Made by a program: the position numbers and the translations under genes
In this document: one piece after another, positions 32,543 to 42,688 of the stretch
Layout: the number at the start of each line of letters is the position of its first letter
Numbering within the stretch: position 1 is the stretch's first letter
NCBI RefSeq assembly: GCF_015291725.1
Contig: NZ_CP030038.1
Location: 7,801,001-7,865,000, forward strand
Source: Bradyrhizobium sp. CCBAU 51765
Lineage (GTDB): Bacteria; Pseudomonadota; Alphaproteobacteria; Rhizobiales; Xanthobacteraceae
Reading direction: 5' to 3'
Length of the DNA stretch: 64,000 nucleotides
The notes under the pieces: model-generated
Told to the model about the DNA's origin: nothing
Database searches by the model: none
Seen by the model: only the letters and a program-made list of their open reading frames with translations

Positions 32543-34204
32543 CTACTGCTTGATCGACACCGGCGAGAAGTCGATGAACCAGCTCTTCGGCTGCACGACG
32601 CCCGTCACCTTCGGGCTCATCGCGCGCGGGCCGACGTCGTGGGCGACGTAGAGGAAGGCCGCGTCGTCGACGGAGGCCGCATGCAGTTCGGCGAGCGCGG
32701 CATCACGTGCGGCGGGATCGAAGGTCTGGCGTGCCTTCTTCACCAGCTCGTCGAATTTGGGATTGTTGATGAAACCCCAATTGTTCGAGACCGGCGGCGC
32801 CATGCCCGATTGCAGGAAGCGCACCAGGGCGAAGAACGGGTCCATCGCCGCATAGGTGACGTTGGTCGCGTTCGAGCCGTTGGCCGAGGGGTCCTTGGCG
32901 CCCCGGCGCCAGTTGGTGAACAGCGTGTTCCACTCGATGACGTCGAGCTTCACGTCGAAATAGCACTCGGCCAGCGCCTGCTGGAGATATTCGTTCATCG
33001 CCAGCGGCTGCATCTGGCCCGAACCGGACGCGGACGTCTGCGTCTTGACCGTCAGCTTCTTGTTGGGACCGAAGCCCGCTTCCTGCATCAGCTTTTGCGC
33101 TGCCGCCTTGTCGTACTTGATCTCGAAGGTCGGCTTGCCCCGCCAGGGATGGCCGGGCTCGAAGGTGCCGGTCGCCGGCACCATCAGGCCGGCGAGCAGG
33201 CCGTCCCTGAGGCCTTCGCGGTCGATGCAGAGGTTCGCCGCCTTGCGCACGCGGATGTCGTTCCAGGGCGAGCCTTCGACACGCGAGAACTGCCAGGGCC
33301 AGACGTGCGGCTGCTCGTTGGCGTAGAGCTTGAAGCCGCGCTGCTTGAGCTCGGGCAGCGCATCCGGCGCAGGCGCTTCGACCCAGTCGACCTGCCCCGA
33401 GAGCAGCGCCGCGGTGCGCGCATTCGCCTCCGGCATCGGTAGCAGCACCATCTTGTCGATCTTGGGCACGCGCGCCTTGTCCCAATAGTTCGCGTTCTTG
33501 ACCAGCTCGAGCCGTTCGCGCGGCGTGAAGCTCGACATCTTCCACGGGCCGGTGCCCGAGGCGTCCTTGGCGAACGCGGTCCAGGCGGCCTGCGACTTGG
33601 CCTTGGCATCGGCGCCTTCGGCCTTGTCGTAGAAGGCCTGCCACTTCGCCGGGCTTGCCATGAACAGGTTGGTGAGGTTGATGGGCAGGAAGCTGTCGGG
33701 CTCCTTGGTGGTGAGCTCGACCGTCATGTCGTCGATCTTCTTCGCCGAGGCCAGCGTCGGCATGCGCGAGGCCGTGACGCCGACCTGGCTGGCGTCGAAT
33801 TGCGGCGCGTCCTGCTTCAGCACCTTTTCGACGTTCCACACGACGGCATCAGCGTTGAACGGCGAGCCGTCATGGAACGTGACGCCGGGGCGCAGCTTGA
33901 AGACCCACTTGGTCTTGTCGGCATCGTCGACCTTCCACTCGGTGGCAAGACCGGGGATCACCACGCTCGCCTTGTCGGCAGAGGACAGGTCCCAGCCGGT
34001 CAGCGCGTCGTACATGGTGAGGCCGGTGAAGCGATTGCCTTCAAAGCCCTGATCGGGCTGACCCAGGGTGCGCGGAATATCGGCAGCGGTCATGCCGATG
34101 CGCAGCACGGTCTCGGCGCTGACCGCGCGCGGCCATGCGGCCACGCTCCCGAGCGCCAACAGCGCGATCAGCGCCGCGCGGGTCTTGTTCTTCTTGATAA
34201 GCAT
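32543..34204 (-). CDS. Peptide ABC transporter substrate-binding protein
   Basis: Protein of 553 residues. Signal peptide: KKNKTRAAL, a hydrophobic core, then cleavage after AVSA near residue 30. Family-5 (SBP_bac_5) marks: LATEWKVDDADKTKWVF, GVTFHDGSPFNADAVVWN, RKAANLCIDREGL. It binds the solute (peptide or amide) in the periplasm for the importer encoded downstream. Start at MLIKKNK; another ATG lies 18 codons upstream. It is a paralog of the divergent protein at 34404 and the two share several blocks. Confidence 0.93.
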   Translation of the reverse strand: MLIKKNKTRAALIALLALGSVAAWPRAVSAETVLRIGMTAADIPRTLGQPDQGFEGNRFTGLTMYDALTGWDLSSADKASVVIPGLATEWKVDDADKTKWVFKLRPGVTFHDGSPFNADAVVWNVEKVLKQDAPQFDASQVGVTASRMPTLASAKKIDDMTVELTTKEPDSFLPINLTNLFMASPAKWQAFYDKAEGADAKAKSQAAWTAFAKDASGTGPWKMSSFTPRERLELVKNANYWDKARVPKIDKMVLLPMPEANARTAALLSGQVDWVEAPAPDALPELKQRGFKLYANEQPHVWPWQFSRVEGSPWNDIRVRKAANLCIDREGLRDGLLAGLMVPATGTFEPGHPWRGKPTFEIKYDKAAAQKLMQEAGFGPNKKLTVKTQTSASGSGQMQPLAMNEYLQQALAECYFDVKLDVIEWNTLFTNWRRGAKDPSANGSNATNVTYAAMDPFFALVRFLQSGMAPPVSNNWGFINNPKFDELVKKARQTFDPAARDAALAELHAASVDDAAFLYVAHDVGPRAMSPKVTGVVQPKSWFIDFSPVSIKQ

Positions 34205-34304
34205 CGCCTCAATCCTTTTCCGGCTTTCGATGACTAATTTTGATGCACTCGTATGCAATGGCTATGCCAAGGGGAAACTTATTCTGCAAATTGCCCTCGG
34301 GACG

Positions 34305-34316
34305 ACAAGTACTTGT
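34305..34316. promoter_or_regulatory. Perfect palindrome between the divergent binding-protein genes
   Basis: ACAAGTACTTGT, a 12-base perfect palindrome about 100 bases from both divergent starts. It is a candidate operator controlling both binding proteins. No local regulator gene is adjacent. Confidence 0.35.
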
Positions 34317-34403
34317 GATGACGCACCGGCGACATCGGCGCGCTGCCTATTCTGGCATCAAGATTGCAAGTTCGGCCCCAGACCCTCCCTGGAGCTTTGA
34401 TTC

Positions 34404-35999
34404 ATGCGTATTCGTCTGTCGACCTGTCTCGCCGTGCTTGCGCTGGCAGTTTCCGCAATCTCGGCGCGCGCCGAAACGGTGGTGCGCTACGGCATTTCGA
34501 TGGCGGACATCCCGCTGACGACAGGCCAGCCCGATCGCGGCGCCGGCGCCTACCAATTCACGGCCTACACGATCTACGATCCCCTGGTCGCCTGGGAGAT
34601 GGACGTCGCCGACCGCCCCGGCAAGCTGGTGCCGGGCCTCGCCACCGAATGGAAAGTCGACGATGCCGACAAGACCAAGTGGCGCTTCACGCTTCGCAAG
34701 GGCGTGAAGTTTCACGACGGCAGCGAGTTCAACGCCGATGCGGTGATCTGGAATCTGGACAAGGTGCTCAACGACAAGGCGCCGCAATTCGACAAGCGGC
34801 AGAGCGCGCAGGTGAAGACCCGCCTGCCCTCCGTAGCCAGCTACGCCAAGATCGACGACTTCACCGTGGAGATCACCACCAAGACGGTCGACTCCTTCTT
34901 CCCGTATCAGATGTTGTGGTTCCTGGTGTCGAGCCCGGCGCAGTATGAAAAGCTCGGCAAGGATTGGGACAAGTTCGCCAGCCAGCCCTCGGGCACCGGC
35001 CCATTCAAATTGACCAAGCTGGTGCCGCGCGAGCTCGCCGAGCTGACCAAGAACCCCGACTACTGGAACAAGAAGCGGATTCCGAAGGTCGACAAGATCG
35101 TGCTGGTGCCGATGCCGGAAGCGTTGACGCGCACCAATGCGTTGCTTGCGGGACAAGTCGACCTGATCGAGACGCCGGCGCCGGATGCCGTGCCGCAGCT
35201 GAAAGCGGCCGGCATGAAGCTCGTCGACAACGTCACCCCGCATGTCTGGAATTATCATCTCAGCGTGCTGCCCGGCTCGCCCTGGACCGATATCCGCCTG
35301 CGCAAGGCGCTCAACCTTGCGATCGATCGCGAGGCGGTGGTCGGCCTGATGAATGGCCTCGCCAAGCCAGCGAAGGGCCAGGTCGACCCGTCGAGCCCTT
35401 GGTTCGGCAAGCCCACGTTCGAGCTGAAATATGATCTCGCAGCAGCCAAGAAGCTGGTCGAGGAGGCCGGCTACTCCAAGGCGAAGCCGCTGAAGACCAC
35501 CTTCATCATTGCGCAAGGCGGCACCGGCCAGATGCTGTCGCTGCCGATGAACGAATTCCTGCAGCAGAGCTTCAAGGAGATCGGCATCGACATCGATTTC
35601 AAGGTCGTCGAGCTCGAGACGCTCTATACGCATTGGCGCAAGGGCGCGGCCGACGAGATGAACGCCGGCATCACCGCCAACAACATCGCCTATGTCACCT
35701 CGGACCCGCTCTACGCCATCGTCCGCTTTTTCCATTCCGGGCAGATCGCGCCTGTCGGCGTCAACTGGGGCGGCTACAAGAACCCGAAGGTGGATGCGCT
35801 GATCGACGAGGCCAAGCAGACCTTCGATCCCACCAAGCAGGACGAGCTGCTGGCGCAGGCGCATGCGCTGATCGTGGACGATGCCGCGCTGGTCTGGGTG
35901 GTCCACGACACCAACCCGCACGCGCTGTCACCGAAGATCAAGCAGTTCGTGCAGGCGCAGCACTGGTTCCAGGATCTGACGACGATCGGGGTGGAGTGA
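34404..35999 (+). CDS. Peptide ABC transporter substrate-binding protein (second copy)
   Basis: Protein of 531 residues with a signal peptide (RIRLSTCLAVLALAVSA, cleavage after ARA near residue 23) and family-5 marks GLATEWKVDDADKTKWRF, GVKFHDGSEFNADAVIWN and RKALNLAIDREAVVGL. It repeats many blocks of the binding protein at 32543 and is transcribed away from the importer operon. It may give the same importer a second ligand range; no permease follows it here, as the next gene is convergent. Confidence 0.93.
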   Translation: MRIRLSTCLAVLALAVSAISARAETVVRYGISMADIPLTTGQPDRGAGAYQFTAYTIYDPLVAWEMDVADRPGKLVPGLATEWKVDDADKTKWRFTLRKGVKFHDGSEFNADAVIWNLDKVLNDKAPQFDKRQSAQVKTRLPSVASYAKIDDFTVEITTKTVDSFFPYQMLWFLVSSPAQYEKLGKDWDKFASQPSGTGPFKLTKLVPRELAELTKNPDYWNKKRIPKVDKIVLVPMPEALTRTNALLAGQVDLIETPAPDAVPQLKAAGMKLVDNVTPHVWNYHLSVLPGSPWTDIRLRKALNLAIDREAVVGLMNGLAKPAKGQVDPSSPWFGKPTFELKYDLAAAKKLVEEAGYSKAKPLKTTFIIAQGGTGQMLSLPMNEFLQQSFKEIGIDIDFKVVELETLYTHWRKGAADEMNAGITANNIAYVTSDPLYAIVRFFHSGQIAPVGVNWGGYKNPKVDALIDEAKQTFDPTKQDELLAQAHALIVDDAALVWVVHDTNPHALSPKIKQFVQAQHWFQDLTTIGVE

Positions 36000-36036
36000 A
36001 GCTTGGGGCTCGCACGCGGCGGCGTCCAACGCACGC

Positions 36037-36076
36037 TGTCGTCCCGGGGCGCGACATAGTCGCGAGCCCGGGACGG
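36037..36076. repeat. REP-like hairpin
   Basis: GTCGTCCCGGGGCGCGAC... and CGCGAGCCCGGGACGGG form an imperfect palindrome between two convergent genes; possible terminator. Confidence 0.55.
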
Positions 36077-36093
36077 GAGCGAGTGTGTGCACC

Positions 36094-38325
36094 CTATTTC
36101 GTCAGCAGCGCGTACGCCCCGGTCCAACCCTCCGGCGGTGGATTGAGCTGGAAATCCTTGATCCTCGCCTCGTAGAGCCTGAACAGCTTCTCAAGCGTGT
36201 CGGCGTCCTCGCTGCGGCGGCCGCGCTCGATCGCATCCAGTGCGCCCTGCCAGTTGCGGCTGCGGTAGCAGCCGAGCATCTCGATGGTGATGTTGCGCAG
36301 GCGCTGGAATGCGCCCGAATGCATCACGTCCTCGCGGCCCGCGATGGCATAGATGACTTCCGGTTCGGTCTTGCCCTTGACCATGATGAAGTCGAGCTCG
36401 AGGATCGCGAACTTCTCCTTGGCCGCGAGCGCGGTCCTGGATCCGACGATGATCGGGAAGCCGTATTCCTTGGTCTGCCCTTCCAGCCGCGAGGCCAGGT
36501 TCACGCTGTCGCCCAGCACCGAATAGTTCTTCTTCAGGTCGGAGCCCATGTTGCCGACCACGCCGATACCGGTGTTGAGACCTATACCGACATTGAGCGG
36601 GATGTAGACGTGGCCGCCATCCGCAGCTTCCTGCTCGCGCTCCTTGTTCACCACGTCGATCTGCTCAAGCATCTGGATCGCCGCCTCGCAGGCATTGACC
36701 TCGTGCTCGGCATCGTCGAGCGGCGCGTTCCAGAACGCCATGATGGCGTCGCCCATGTATTTGTCGATGTAGCCCTTGCGCTCGATGATCACGTCGGTCA
36801 GCGGCGTCAGGAAGCGGTTCATCAGCGCGATCAGCCCTTGCGGATCGTGCTTGTAGCTCTCGGAGATCGTGGTGAAGCCGCGCACGTCGGAGAACATGAT
36901 CGTCATCTCGCGCTCCTCGCCGCCGAGCACGAGCTTTTCCGGCGACTGCGCCAGCTGCTCGACCAGCACCGGCGACATGTATTGCGCGAACATGCCGCGG
37001 ATCTGCACGCGCTGGCGCTGCTCGCGCACGAAGCTGGCGAAAATCAGCGTCAGATAGATCGCGGTGGTCGAGAGCAGCGGATAGGTGAAGTCGATGAGGT
37101 AGCGGTGCTGACTGTAGAAGAACCAGGACGTGCCGACCAGGATGGCAGCGAAGGCCGCGCCCGCCAGCACGAGGCGGACGGGGCCGAGATTCGGCGTGAA
37201 GATGATGACGAGCAGTCCGATGACGAGCGCGGCGATCAATTCGACGCCGAGCGCGTAGCTCGGCTGCGAGATCACCGCGCGGCTCAGTACGCCCTCCAGC
37301 ACCTGGGCATGGATCTCGACACCCGGCATGGCCCGGGACACCGGCGTGGTCTTGATGTCGTTCAAGCCACCCGCGGACGTGCCGACCAGCACCAGCTTGC
37401 CGGCAAACCTCGCGGGCGGCACCGCATTATCGAGCACGTCGACCGCGGAGACGTAGATCGACGGATCCCGGCGGGCATAGTGCACCCAGAGCTGGCCGTT
37501 CTTGTCGGTCGGAACCTCCAAGCCCTTGAGGCGGATTGCCTTGATGCCCGTCTTGTCGGTACGGACCAGCAAGGTCGGCGTGCCCGTGACGACGCGCAGG
37601 ATCTCGAGGCTGAGCGAGGGCATGATGTTGCCCTGGGCGAGCATGATCATCGGCACGCGGCGGATCAATCCGTCACGCTCGGTCCTGATCGAGAACAGGC
37701 CGCGGCCGGCCGCGGCCCTCTCGATGACCGGCACGTTGCGGAGCAGGCCGGGGAATTCGAACAGGAAGCGCTCGGCCCCGTCCTCCCCCACCGTGGCCAC
37801 CCCCGTGAACGGCAGTGACTTGTCGAGTTCGGACAAGACCTCCGGAAGCCCGGTTTCGCCCAGCACGACGCGCGAGCCCTTGATCGCGTCGGCGAGGATC
37901 TGATCGTTGCTCGGCAACTCACGTAGCTTGGCGCGGGTCGCGTCGTCGAGATAGCGCATCTGGCCCGCGACCTGATCCGGGTTGAGCCGGTCGGCTTCGG
38001 AGAAGACCACGTCGAAGCCGATCGCCACCGCGCCGTTGTTGGTGAGGTTCTGGATCAGATCGGCGATGCGCGTGCGCGGCCAGGGCCACTGGCCGAGCCT
38101 GGCGAGGCTCTTCTCGTCGATATCGACGATGACGACCGGCCGCGCCGCCTTCTGGCGCGGATCGATCAATTGAAACATGTCGAAGGTGCGCAGCCGCAAT
38201 TCCTGGATCGGCGGCGGATCCCAGAGGCGCGCGCCCGCGAACAGGACCAGCAGCGCAAGGCACATCAGCCGCGCAAGGCCGAACTTCCGCGCAAACCACC
38301 GCCGCAGGATCTTGAGACGTTTCAT
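36094..38325 (-). CDS. CHASE2-domain adenylate/guanylate cyclase
   Basis: Protein of 743 residues. N-terminal helix at about 18-34, then a periplasmic CHASE2 sensor (about 35-340, with IVDIDEKSLARLGQWPWPR and KLVLVGTSAGGLNDIKTTP), three more helices (about 345-425), and a class III cyclase domain. Metal-binding Asp residues sit in FSDVRGFT (near 480) and YMGDAIMAF (near 525); LKKNYSVLGDSVNLASRLEG follows. It makes a cyclic nucleotide from ATP or GTP in response to an external signal. It starts 79 bases after the adhesin stop on the same strand and may be in its transcript. Confidence 0.92.
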   Translation of the reverse strand: MKRLKILRRWFARKFGLARLMCLALLVLFAGARLWDPPPIQELRLRTFDMFQLIDPRQKAARPVVIVDIDEKSLARLGQWPWPRTRIADLIQNLTNNGAVAIGFDVVFSEADRLNPDQVAGQMRYLDDATRAKLRELPSNDQILADAIKGSRVVLGETGLPEVLSELDKSLPFTGVATVGEDGAERFLFEFPGLLRNVPVIERAAAGRGLFSIRTERDGLIRRVPMIMLAQGNIMPSLSLEILRVVTGTPTLLVRTDKTGIKAIRLKGLEVPTDKNGQLWVHYARRDPSIYVSAVDVLDNAVPPARFAGKLVLVGTSAGGLNDIKTTPVSRAMPGVEIHAQVLEGVLSRAVISQPSYALGVELIAALVIGLLVIIFTPNLGPVRLVLAGAAFAAILVGTSWFFYSQHRYLIDFTYPLLSTTAIYLTLIFASFVREQRQRVQIRGMFAQYMSPVLVEQLAQSPEKLVLGGEEREMTIMFSDVRGFTTISESYKHDPQGLIALMNRFLTPLTDVIIERKGYIDKYMGDAIMAFWNAPLDDAEHEVNACEAAIQMLEQIDVVNKEREQEAADGGHVYIPLNVGIGLNTGIGVVGNMGSDLKKNYSVLGDSVNLASRLEGQTKEYGFPIIVGSRTALAAKEKFAILELDFIMVKGKTEPEVIYAIAGREDVMHSGAFQRLRNITIEMLGCYRSRNWQGALDAIERGRRSEDADTLEKLFRLYEARIKDFQLNPPPEGWTGAYALLTK

Positions 38326-38404
38326 GGGGGTTGGATATCACGCTTTGACGGCGAACGGCAGCGCGGATCGGCTTTGCAGACGGTCGCGGCCCATCGCGCA
38401 GCGA

Positions 38405-41400
38405 TCAGGCATGGACGATGAAGTCGCTCGCCTGGACCTGGGCGACACCCTTCAGGAGGATGGTGTCCGTCGCATTGATCGTGATCAGGGTGTCAGCTCC
38501 TGAGGCCGCCACGTGCTGGGCTATCCATGCCGAGTCGATATCGGTCGCCACAACCGCCGTCAGGTCGATGTGGTCCTGGCCGTGCTCAAAATCGAGGATC
38601 GTGTCGTGGTTGGAGTTGGCGGCGAATACGAACTGGTCCTGATAGCCGGTCCCGAACAGCACATCCTTGCCGCTGGTGCTGGCGAGGGTCACCGGGCCCT
38701 GTTCGTTCAGGTTGAAGATCAGGTTGACCGTATCGGTCGCGCCGTGACCGTCGGTCACCGTGATCGCCAACTTATCCGTCGCAGTCCCGCTCTGGCTCGG
38801 CTCCGTATAGGTCAGCCCCTGGAGTGCTGAATTGACACTCGCCAGCGTATCGGACGTCGGTCCAGGCTCCACATAAGTGCCCGAATCCACCGCCGCGGTG
38901 AGTGCGAAGGTTTCATCGGGAGCAGCGTCGGCGTCGGTGACCGTGATGCCGTGGATGAAGACCTGGACGCCTTCCTGCGATACGCTGATCTGGTTCACGT
39001 CGATCACCGGTGCGACGTTCCCGTCGTCCGCGCCTGTCACGTCCACCGTGAGCGTTGCCGTGCCGGTCGCACCATGCGCGTCTTTGGTCTGGACGGTGAA
39101 TATATCGGTATAGGCCCCAGCCGAAAGCGCGTTGATGGCCGCTGCGTCGGGAACGTAGCTATAGCTGCCGTCGAGGTTGACCGTCAGCGAGCCGTACAGT
39201 CCTGCAACCGTCGTCACCGCATGGTGATCTGCGTTCAGAACGGCATAGGTCAGCGTCGCCGTCTCGCCGCTGTCGACATCCGTTCCGGACAAATGGCCGG
39301 CGAGATTGGCGAAGGTGTCGGCCGCGGCAGTATCCGTGAGCGGACCAATGTCGAGATTGGCGAGCGTCGGCGCGTCGTTCGTGCCGTTGATCGTGACCGT
39401 CACGTCCTGAGAGACCTGGGCGCCATGATCGTCGGTGAAGGTGACGGTGTAGACCTGGGTGATAGTCTGGCCCTGCCCCAGCGACTGCAGCACCGCATTG
39501 CTGTTGTCGAGGCTGAAGTGCCAGCCCAGCGTCGCGCCGTTGCTGGTATCGGTGCTGGATTCGAGCACCGACGGATCGATCGTGAAGCTGCCGATGTTCG
39601 CGCCGGCACCGAACCCCGGCAGAGCCGAACTGACGGACGACGACTTGAAAACGGCTTCCGCCGTGTGGGTATCGATCAGGTCGAGATCCTGGATCGCCAG
39701 CGTACCGCAGATGGCCAACGTCGCACTGGCATCCTCGGTGACCGCTCCAGTGGCATCTGCGGCGCTGCTGGTGACGGTCGGCGCGTCGTTGACGCCGTTG
39801 ATCGTGACGGTGACGTCCTGCGTGACCATCCCACCGTGATGGTCGTCGATCGTGACGGTGTAGACCTGGGTAATGGTCTGGCCCTGCGCCAGCGACTGCA
39901 GCACCGCATTGCTGTTGTCGAGCGTGAAATGCCAGCCCAGCGTCGCGCCGTTGTCGGTGTCGGTGCTGAATTCGTGCACCGACTGATCGATCGTGAAGCA
40001 GCCGAGCGGCGTGCCGTCGTCGAAGCCCGGCAGATGTGCGCTCGACGTCGACGACTTGAACACGGCCTGCGCGGCATGAGTGTCGATCAGGTCGAGATCC
40101 TGGATCGCCAGTGTGCCGCAGATCGAGAGTGTCGGGCCCGCGTCCTCGATGACACAGCCCTTCGCCGCGTCTCCATCGCTCGTGATGGTCGGGGCATCGT
40201 TGGTCCCCGTGATGGTAACCGTGACGTCTTTGGTGACCGTTCCACCGTGGTGGTCGTCGACCGTAACGGTGTAGACCTGCGTGACAGTCTGGCCTTCGGC
40301 CAGCGACTGCAACATCGGATCGCTACTGTCGATCGTAAGGGTCCAGCCGACAGATCCTCGCGAGCTGACGCCGGGACTCTCGCTGACCGACGTTAGCGCG
40401 AACGTGCCGATATGCGAGGTGCCATCGCTGAATCCAGGCAGATGCGCGCTCGACGTCGTCGACTTCAGCTCGAAGCTTGCGGTGTGGGTATCCGTGAGAT
40501 CGGGATCGTTGAACGTGATGGTACCGTTGGCCACGAGCGTGACCGCCGCATCGTCCTCGGTTACCGCGCCGGTCGGGGTCGTATCGTCCTCGATGATCGT
40601 CGGCACGTCGTTGGTGCCCTCGACATTGACGTCGGCACCATTGATGGAAACCGTGAGCGGCGTGCTGACGATGCCGCCGTGCCCGTCATCGACCTGCACC
40701 ACGTAATTGAGGATCAGCTTCTCGTCCTCGGCAAGGAAGTCGAAGAGATGGTCGGGAACGCTGTAGGTCCAGGTGGCCGAGCCGTTGTTGCCGTTCCCTG
40801 CACCCTGCACCACCGTCAGCGGCACCTTGACGGCTGCGATCGCGGCGAGTTGCTGCGGCGTCAGCGTGGCAGTGATGTCGTTGCCTTCGGCATCGAGATA
40901 TTTGAACGGCTGGGTCGACGAGAGCTCAGCGCTCACGATCGGCCGGTCCGTCAGATCGACGTCGGTGAAGGTGACGGTGCCCGTGATCGTGTCCAGGGCC
41001 TCGTTGCCGGTCCCGACCTTCTCGATGACGTTTCCGCCCGACGTCGCCACGGTCGGCTTGTCGTTCGTCCCCGTGATCGTGATGGTGATCGGGATGAACC
41101 TGGACTCGGGATTCACCACGAAATTGGTGTCGACCCGCACCATGTAGGTCAGCGTCAGGGTTTCGCCGGCCGCGAGGAAGTCGAAGACCTTGTCGGGGAT
41201 CGTGTAGGTCCAGACCGCTGAGCCGTTGTTCTCGTTGGCGGGGTCGGCAACGACGCTGATCTGGATCTGCGTCGCTGCGATGCCCTGCTTCTGGAGCTCG
41301 GTGAGCGAGCCGGTGACATCCTGCTGGCCGGCGCTCTTGTAGACGTAGTTCGGCGCTTCGGCGAGGCTCACCGACACCGTCGGCCGGTCGCCGAGGTTCT

Positions 41401-42688
41401 GATCGACGAATCTGATCAGGCCGGTGATCGTATCGGCATGCGTGTCGCCCGTCATGCCCGCGCGCTCAGTCAGCGCGAAGGCCGTCTTTAGATTCCCGCC
41501 GGCGTCGAAGCTTTGCACGATCGGCTGGCCGGGAACACGGGTGGCCTGCTGCGTTGAATTGCTGGGGCCGTCGCGTCCCTGCGGGCTGAGATTGACGAAT
41601 GTCGCGACTGCGACGGGGCCGGACCCCGACTTGAACGCGAAGTCCAGGCTGATCGGCGTGATCGTGTCGGTGAAGTTCGTGGTCAGCTTGGTGTTGGTGT
41701 TGTTGTCGGTGAACTTCAGCGTGAACACGTCCGTGATCAGCTTCTGAATTTCCGGCGACATCAGCGCATTGCCGATCGAGACGTTGCCGCCGCTGATCTG
41801 GATCATCTGGCCGGCCTGGTTGACCGTCGCGATCGGCAGCAGCGTGATCTTGTCGAACAGGATGTAGGAGCCGGTGGTGCCGTTCGGCTCGACCAGCACC
41901 TGGAAGCTCGCCTGCGGCTGCGGATCGCCGCCGCCGGCCGGAACGACGAAATTGATCTGGGTCAGCACCGCCGTGCCGCGGATGCCCATGGTGGCGACCG
42001 GCGTGTCGACCTTCATGTCGCCATGCTTGGCGGTCTCGCCCGCGACGAAGGTGATGGTGCCCGCAACCAGGCTGAGCAGCGAGGAGTTGCTCGACCCGTT
42101 GGGGTCGTAGACCATCTCGTTCAGAACCATCCGCGCATTGGAGGACAGGCCGAACACGGTGCCGTCGATGAAGGTGATGCCGAGTGTCGAATCGCCGCCG
42201 GTCGAGACCACGTCACCCTTTTCGACATTGTCGCCGTTGTTCAGGATGACCGAGACGCCGTTGCGAACCGCGGTCGCACTGCCGGAGAGTTTTGTGACGT
42301 GACCGATGACCTGGGCCGCAGCGGCGCCGGGCGCGGCCTGGGCAACCTGGACGTGGCCGGTGAGGGCATTGACGATGTCGCCGGTGAGGTGGGCGCCGTC
42401 GGGCGAGGCGATCGCGGCGCGCTTCTCGCCCCTGAAATAATCGTGAACCACGAACTCCTGCCCTTCGTGGGACAGCACGAGATCGAGGCCGGCGCGCTTG
42501 AACTCGCCGTTGAAGATCAGGTTGGGGTCGGGAACAACGAACGCGCCATCAGGAACATGGCCATGTCCCTTTGCGATGAAGGGCTTGGCCGCAAGGGAAT
42601 CGGCATGGACATGGCCAGGCGTACCGGAAACCTGGCCGTCTAAGGACGTCGCGGCGTCGAATTTGCCAGCGTAGTTCAACCGGGGCAC
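38405..42688 (-). CDS. Large FecR/VCBS-repeat adhesin, type I secreted
   Basis: Protein of 1427 residues. Order: low-complexity head (1-55), a BapA-prefix-like part (about 56-111), an Ala-rich linker (AQAAPGAAAAQ, 116-126), a FecR-like domain (128-250, ending VATMGIRGTAV), then five VCBS/cadherin-like repeats of about 137 residues, each closing with TNDxPT-type motifs, and a C-terminal T1SS target part (SGKDVLFGTGYQDQFVF, HDTILDFEHGQDHIDL). No N-terminal signal peptide: secretion should use the C-terminus. The only start is GTG, with no clear ribosome site. It carries four cysteines, rare in type I substrates. Likely surface attachment or biofilm protein. Confidence 0.85.
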   Translation of the reverse strand: MPRLNYAGKFDAATSLDGQVSGTPGHVHADSLAAKPFIAKGHGHVPDGAFVVPDPNLIFNGEFKRAGLDLVLSHEGQEFVVHDYFRGEKRAAIASPDGAHLTGDIVNALTGHVQVAQAAPGAAAAQVIGHVTKLSGSATAVRNGVSVILNNGDNVEKGDVVSTGGDSTLGITFIDGTVFGLSSNARMVLNEMVYDPNGSSNSSLLSLVAGTITFVAGETAKHGDMKVDTPVATMGIRGTAVLTQINFVVPAGGGDPQPQASFQVLVEPNGTTGSYILFDKITLLPIATVNQAGQMIQISGGNVSIGNALMSPEIQKLITDVFTLKFTDNNTNTKLTTNFTDTITPISLDFAFKSGSGPVAVATFVNLSPQGRDGPSNSTQQATRVPGQPIVQSFDAGGNLKTAFALTERAGMTGDTHADTITGLIRFVDQNLGDRPTVSVSLAEAPNYVYKSAGQQDVTGSLTELQKQGIAATQIQISVVADPANENNGSAVWTYTIPDKVFDFLAAGETLTLTYMVRVDTNFVVNPESRFIPITITITGTNDKPTVATSGGNVIEKVGTGNEALDTITGTVTFTDVDLTDRPIVSAELSSTQPFKYLDAEGNDITATLTPQQLAAIAAVKVPLTVVQGAGNGNNGSATWTYSVPDHLFDFLAEDEKLILNYVVQVDDGHGGIVSTPLTVSINGADVNVEGTNDVPTIIEDDTTPTGAVTEDDAAVTLVANGTITFNDPDLTDTHTASFELKSTTSSAHLPGFSDGTSHIGTFALTSVSESPGVSSRGSVGWTLTIDSSDPMLQSLAEGQTVTQVYTVTVDDHHGGTVTKDVTVTITGTNDAPTITSDGDAAKGCVIEDAGPTLSICGTLAIQDLDLIDTHAAQAVFKSSTSSAHLPGFDDGTPLGCFTIDQSVHEFSTDTDNGATLGWHFTLDNSNAVLQSLAQGQTITQVYTVTIDDHHGGMVTQDVTVTINGVNDAPTVTSSAADATGAVTEDASATLAICGTLAIQDLDLIDTHTAEAVFKSSSVSSALPGFGAGANIGSFTIDPSVLESSTDTSNGATLGWHFSLDNSNAVLQSLGQGQTITQVYTVTFTDDHGAQVSQDVTVTINGTNDAPTLANLDIGPLTDTAAADTFANLAGHLSGTDVDSGETATLTYAVLNADHHAVTTVAGLYGSLTVNLDGSYSYVPDAAAINALSAGAYTDIFTVQTKDAHGATGTATLTVDVTGADDGNVAPVIDVNQISVSQEGVQVFIHGITVTDADAAPDETFALTAAVDSGTYVEPGPTSDTLASVNSALQGLTYTEPSQSGTATDKLAITVTDGHGATDTVNLIFNLNEQGPVTLASTSGKDVLFGTGYQDQFVFAANSNHDTILDFEHGQDHIDLTAVVATDIDSAWIAQHVAASGADTLITINATDTILLKGVAQVQASDFIVHA

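Noticed and set aside
39370..40600. Regular repeats that might be taken for a repeat array or CRISPR
   Set aside because: The period is about 411-414 bases and in frame; they encode VCBS repeats of the adhesin.
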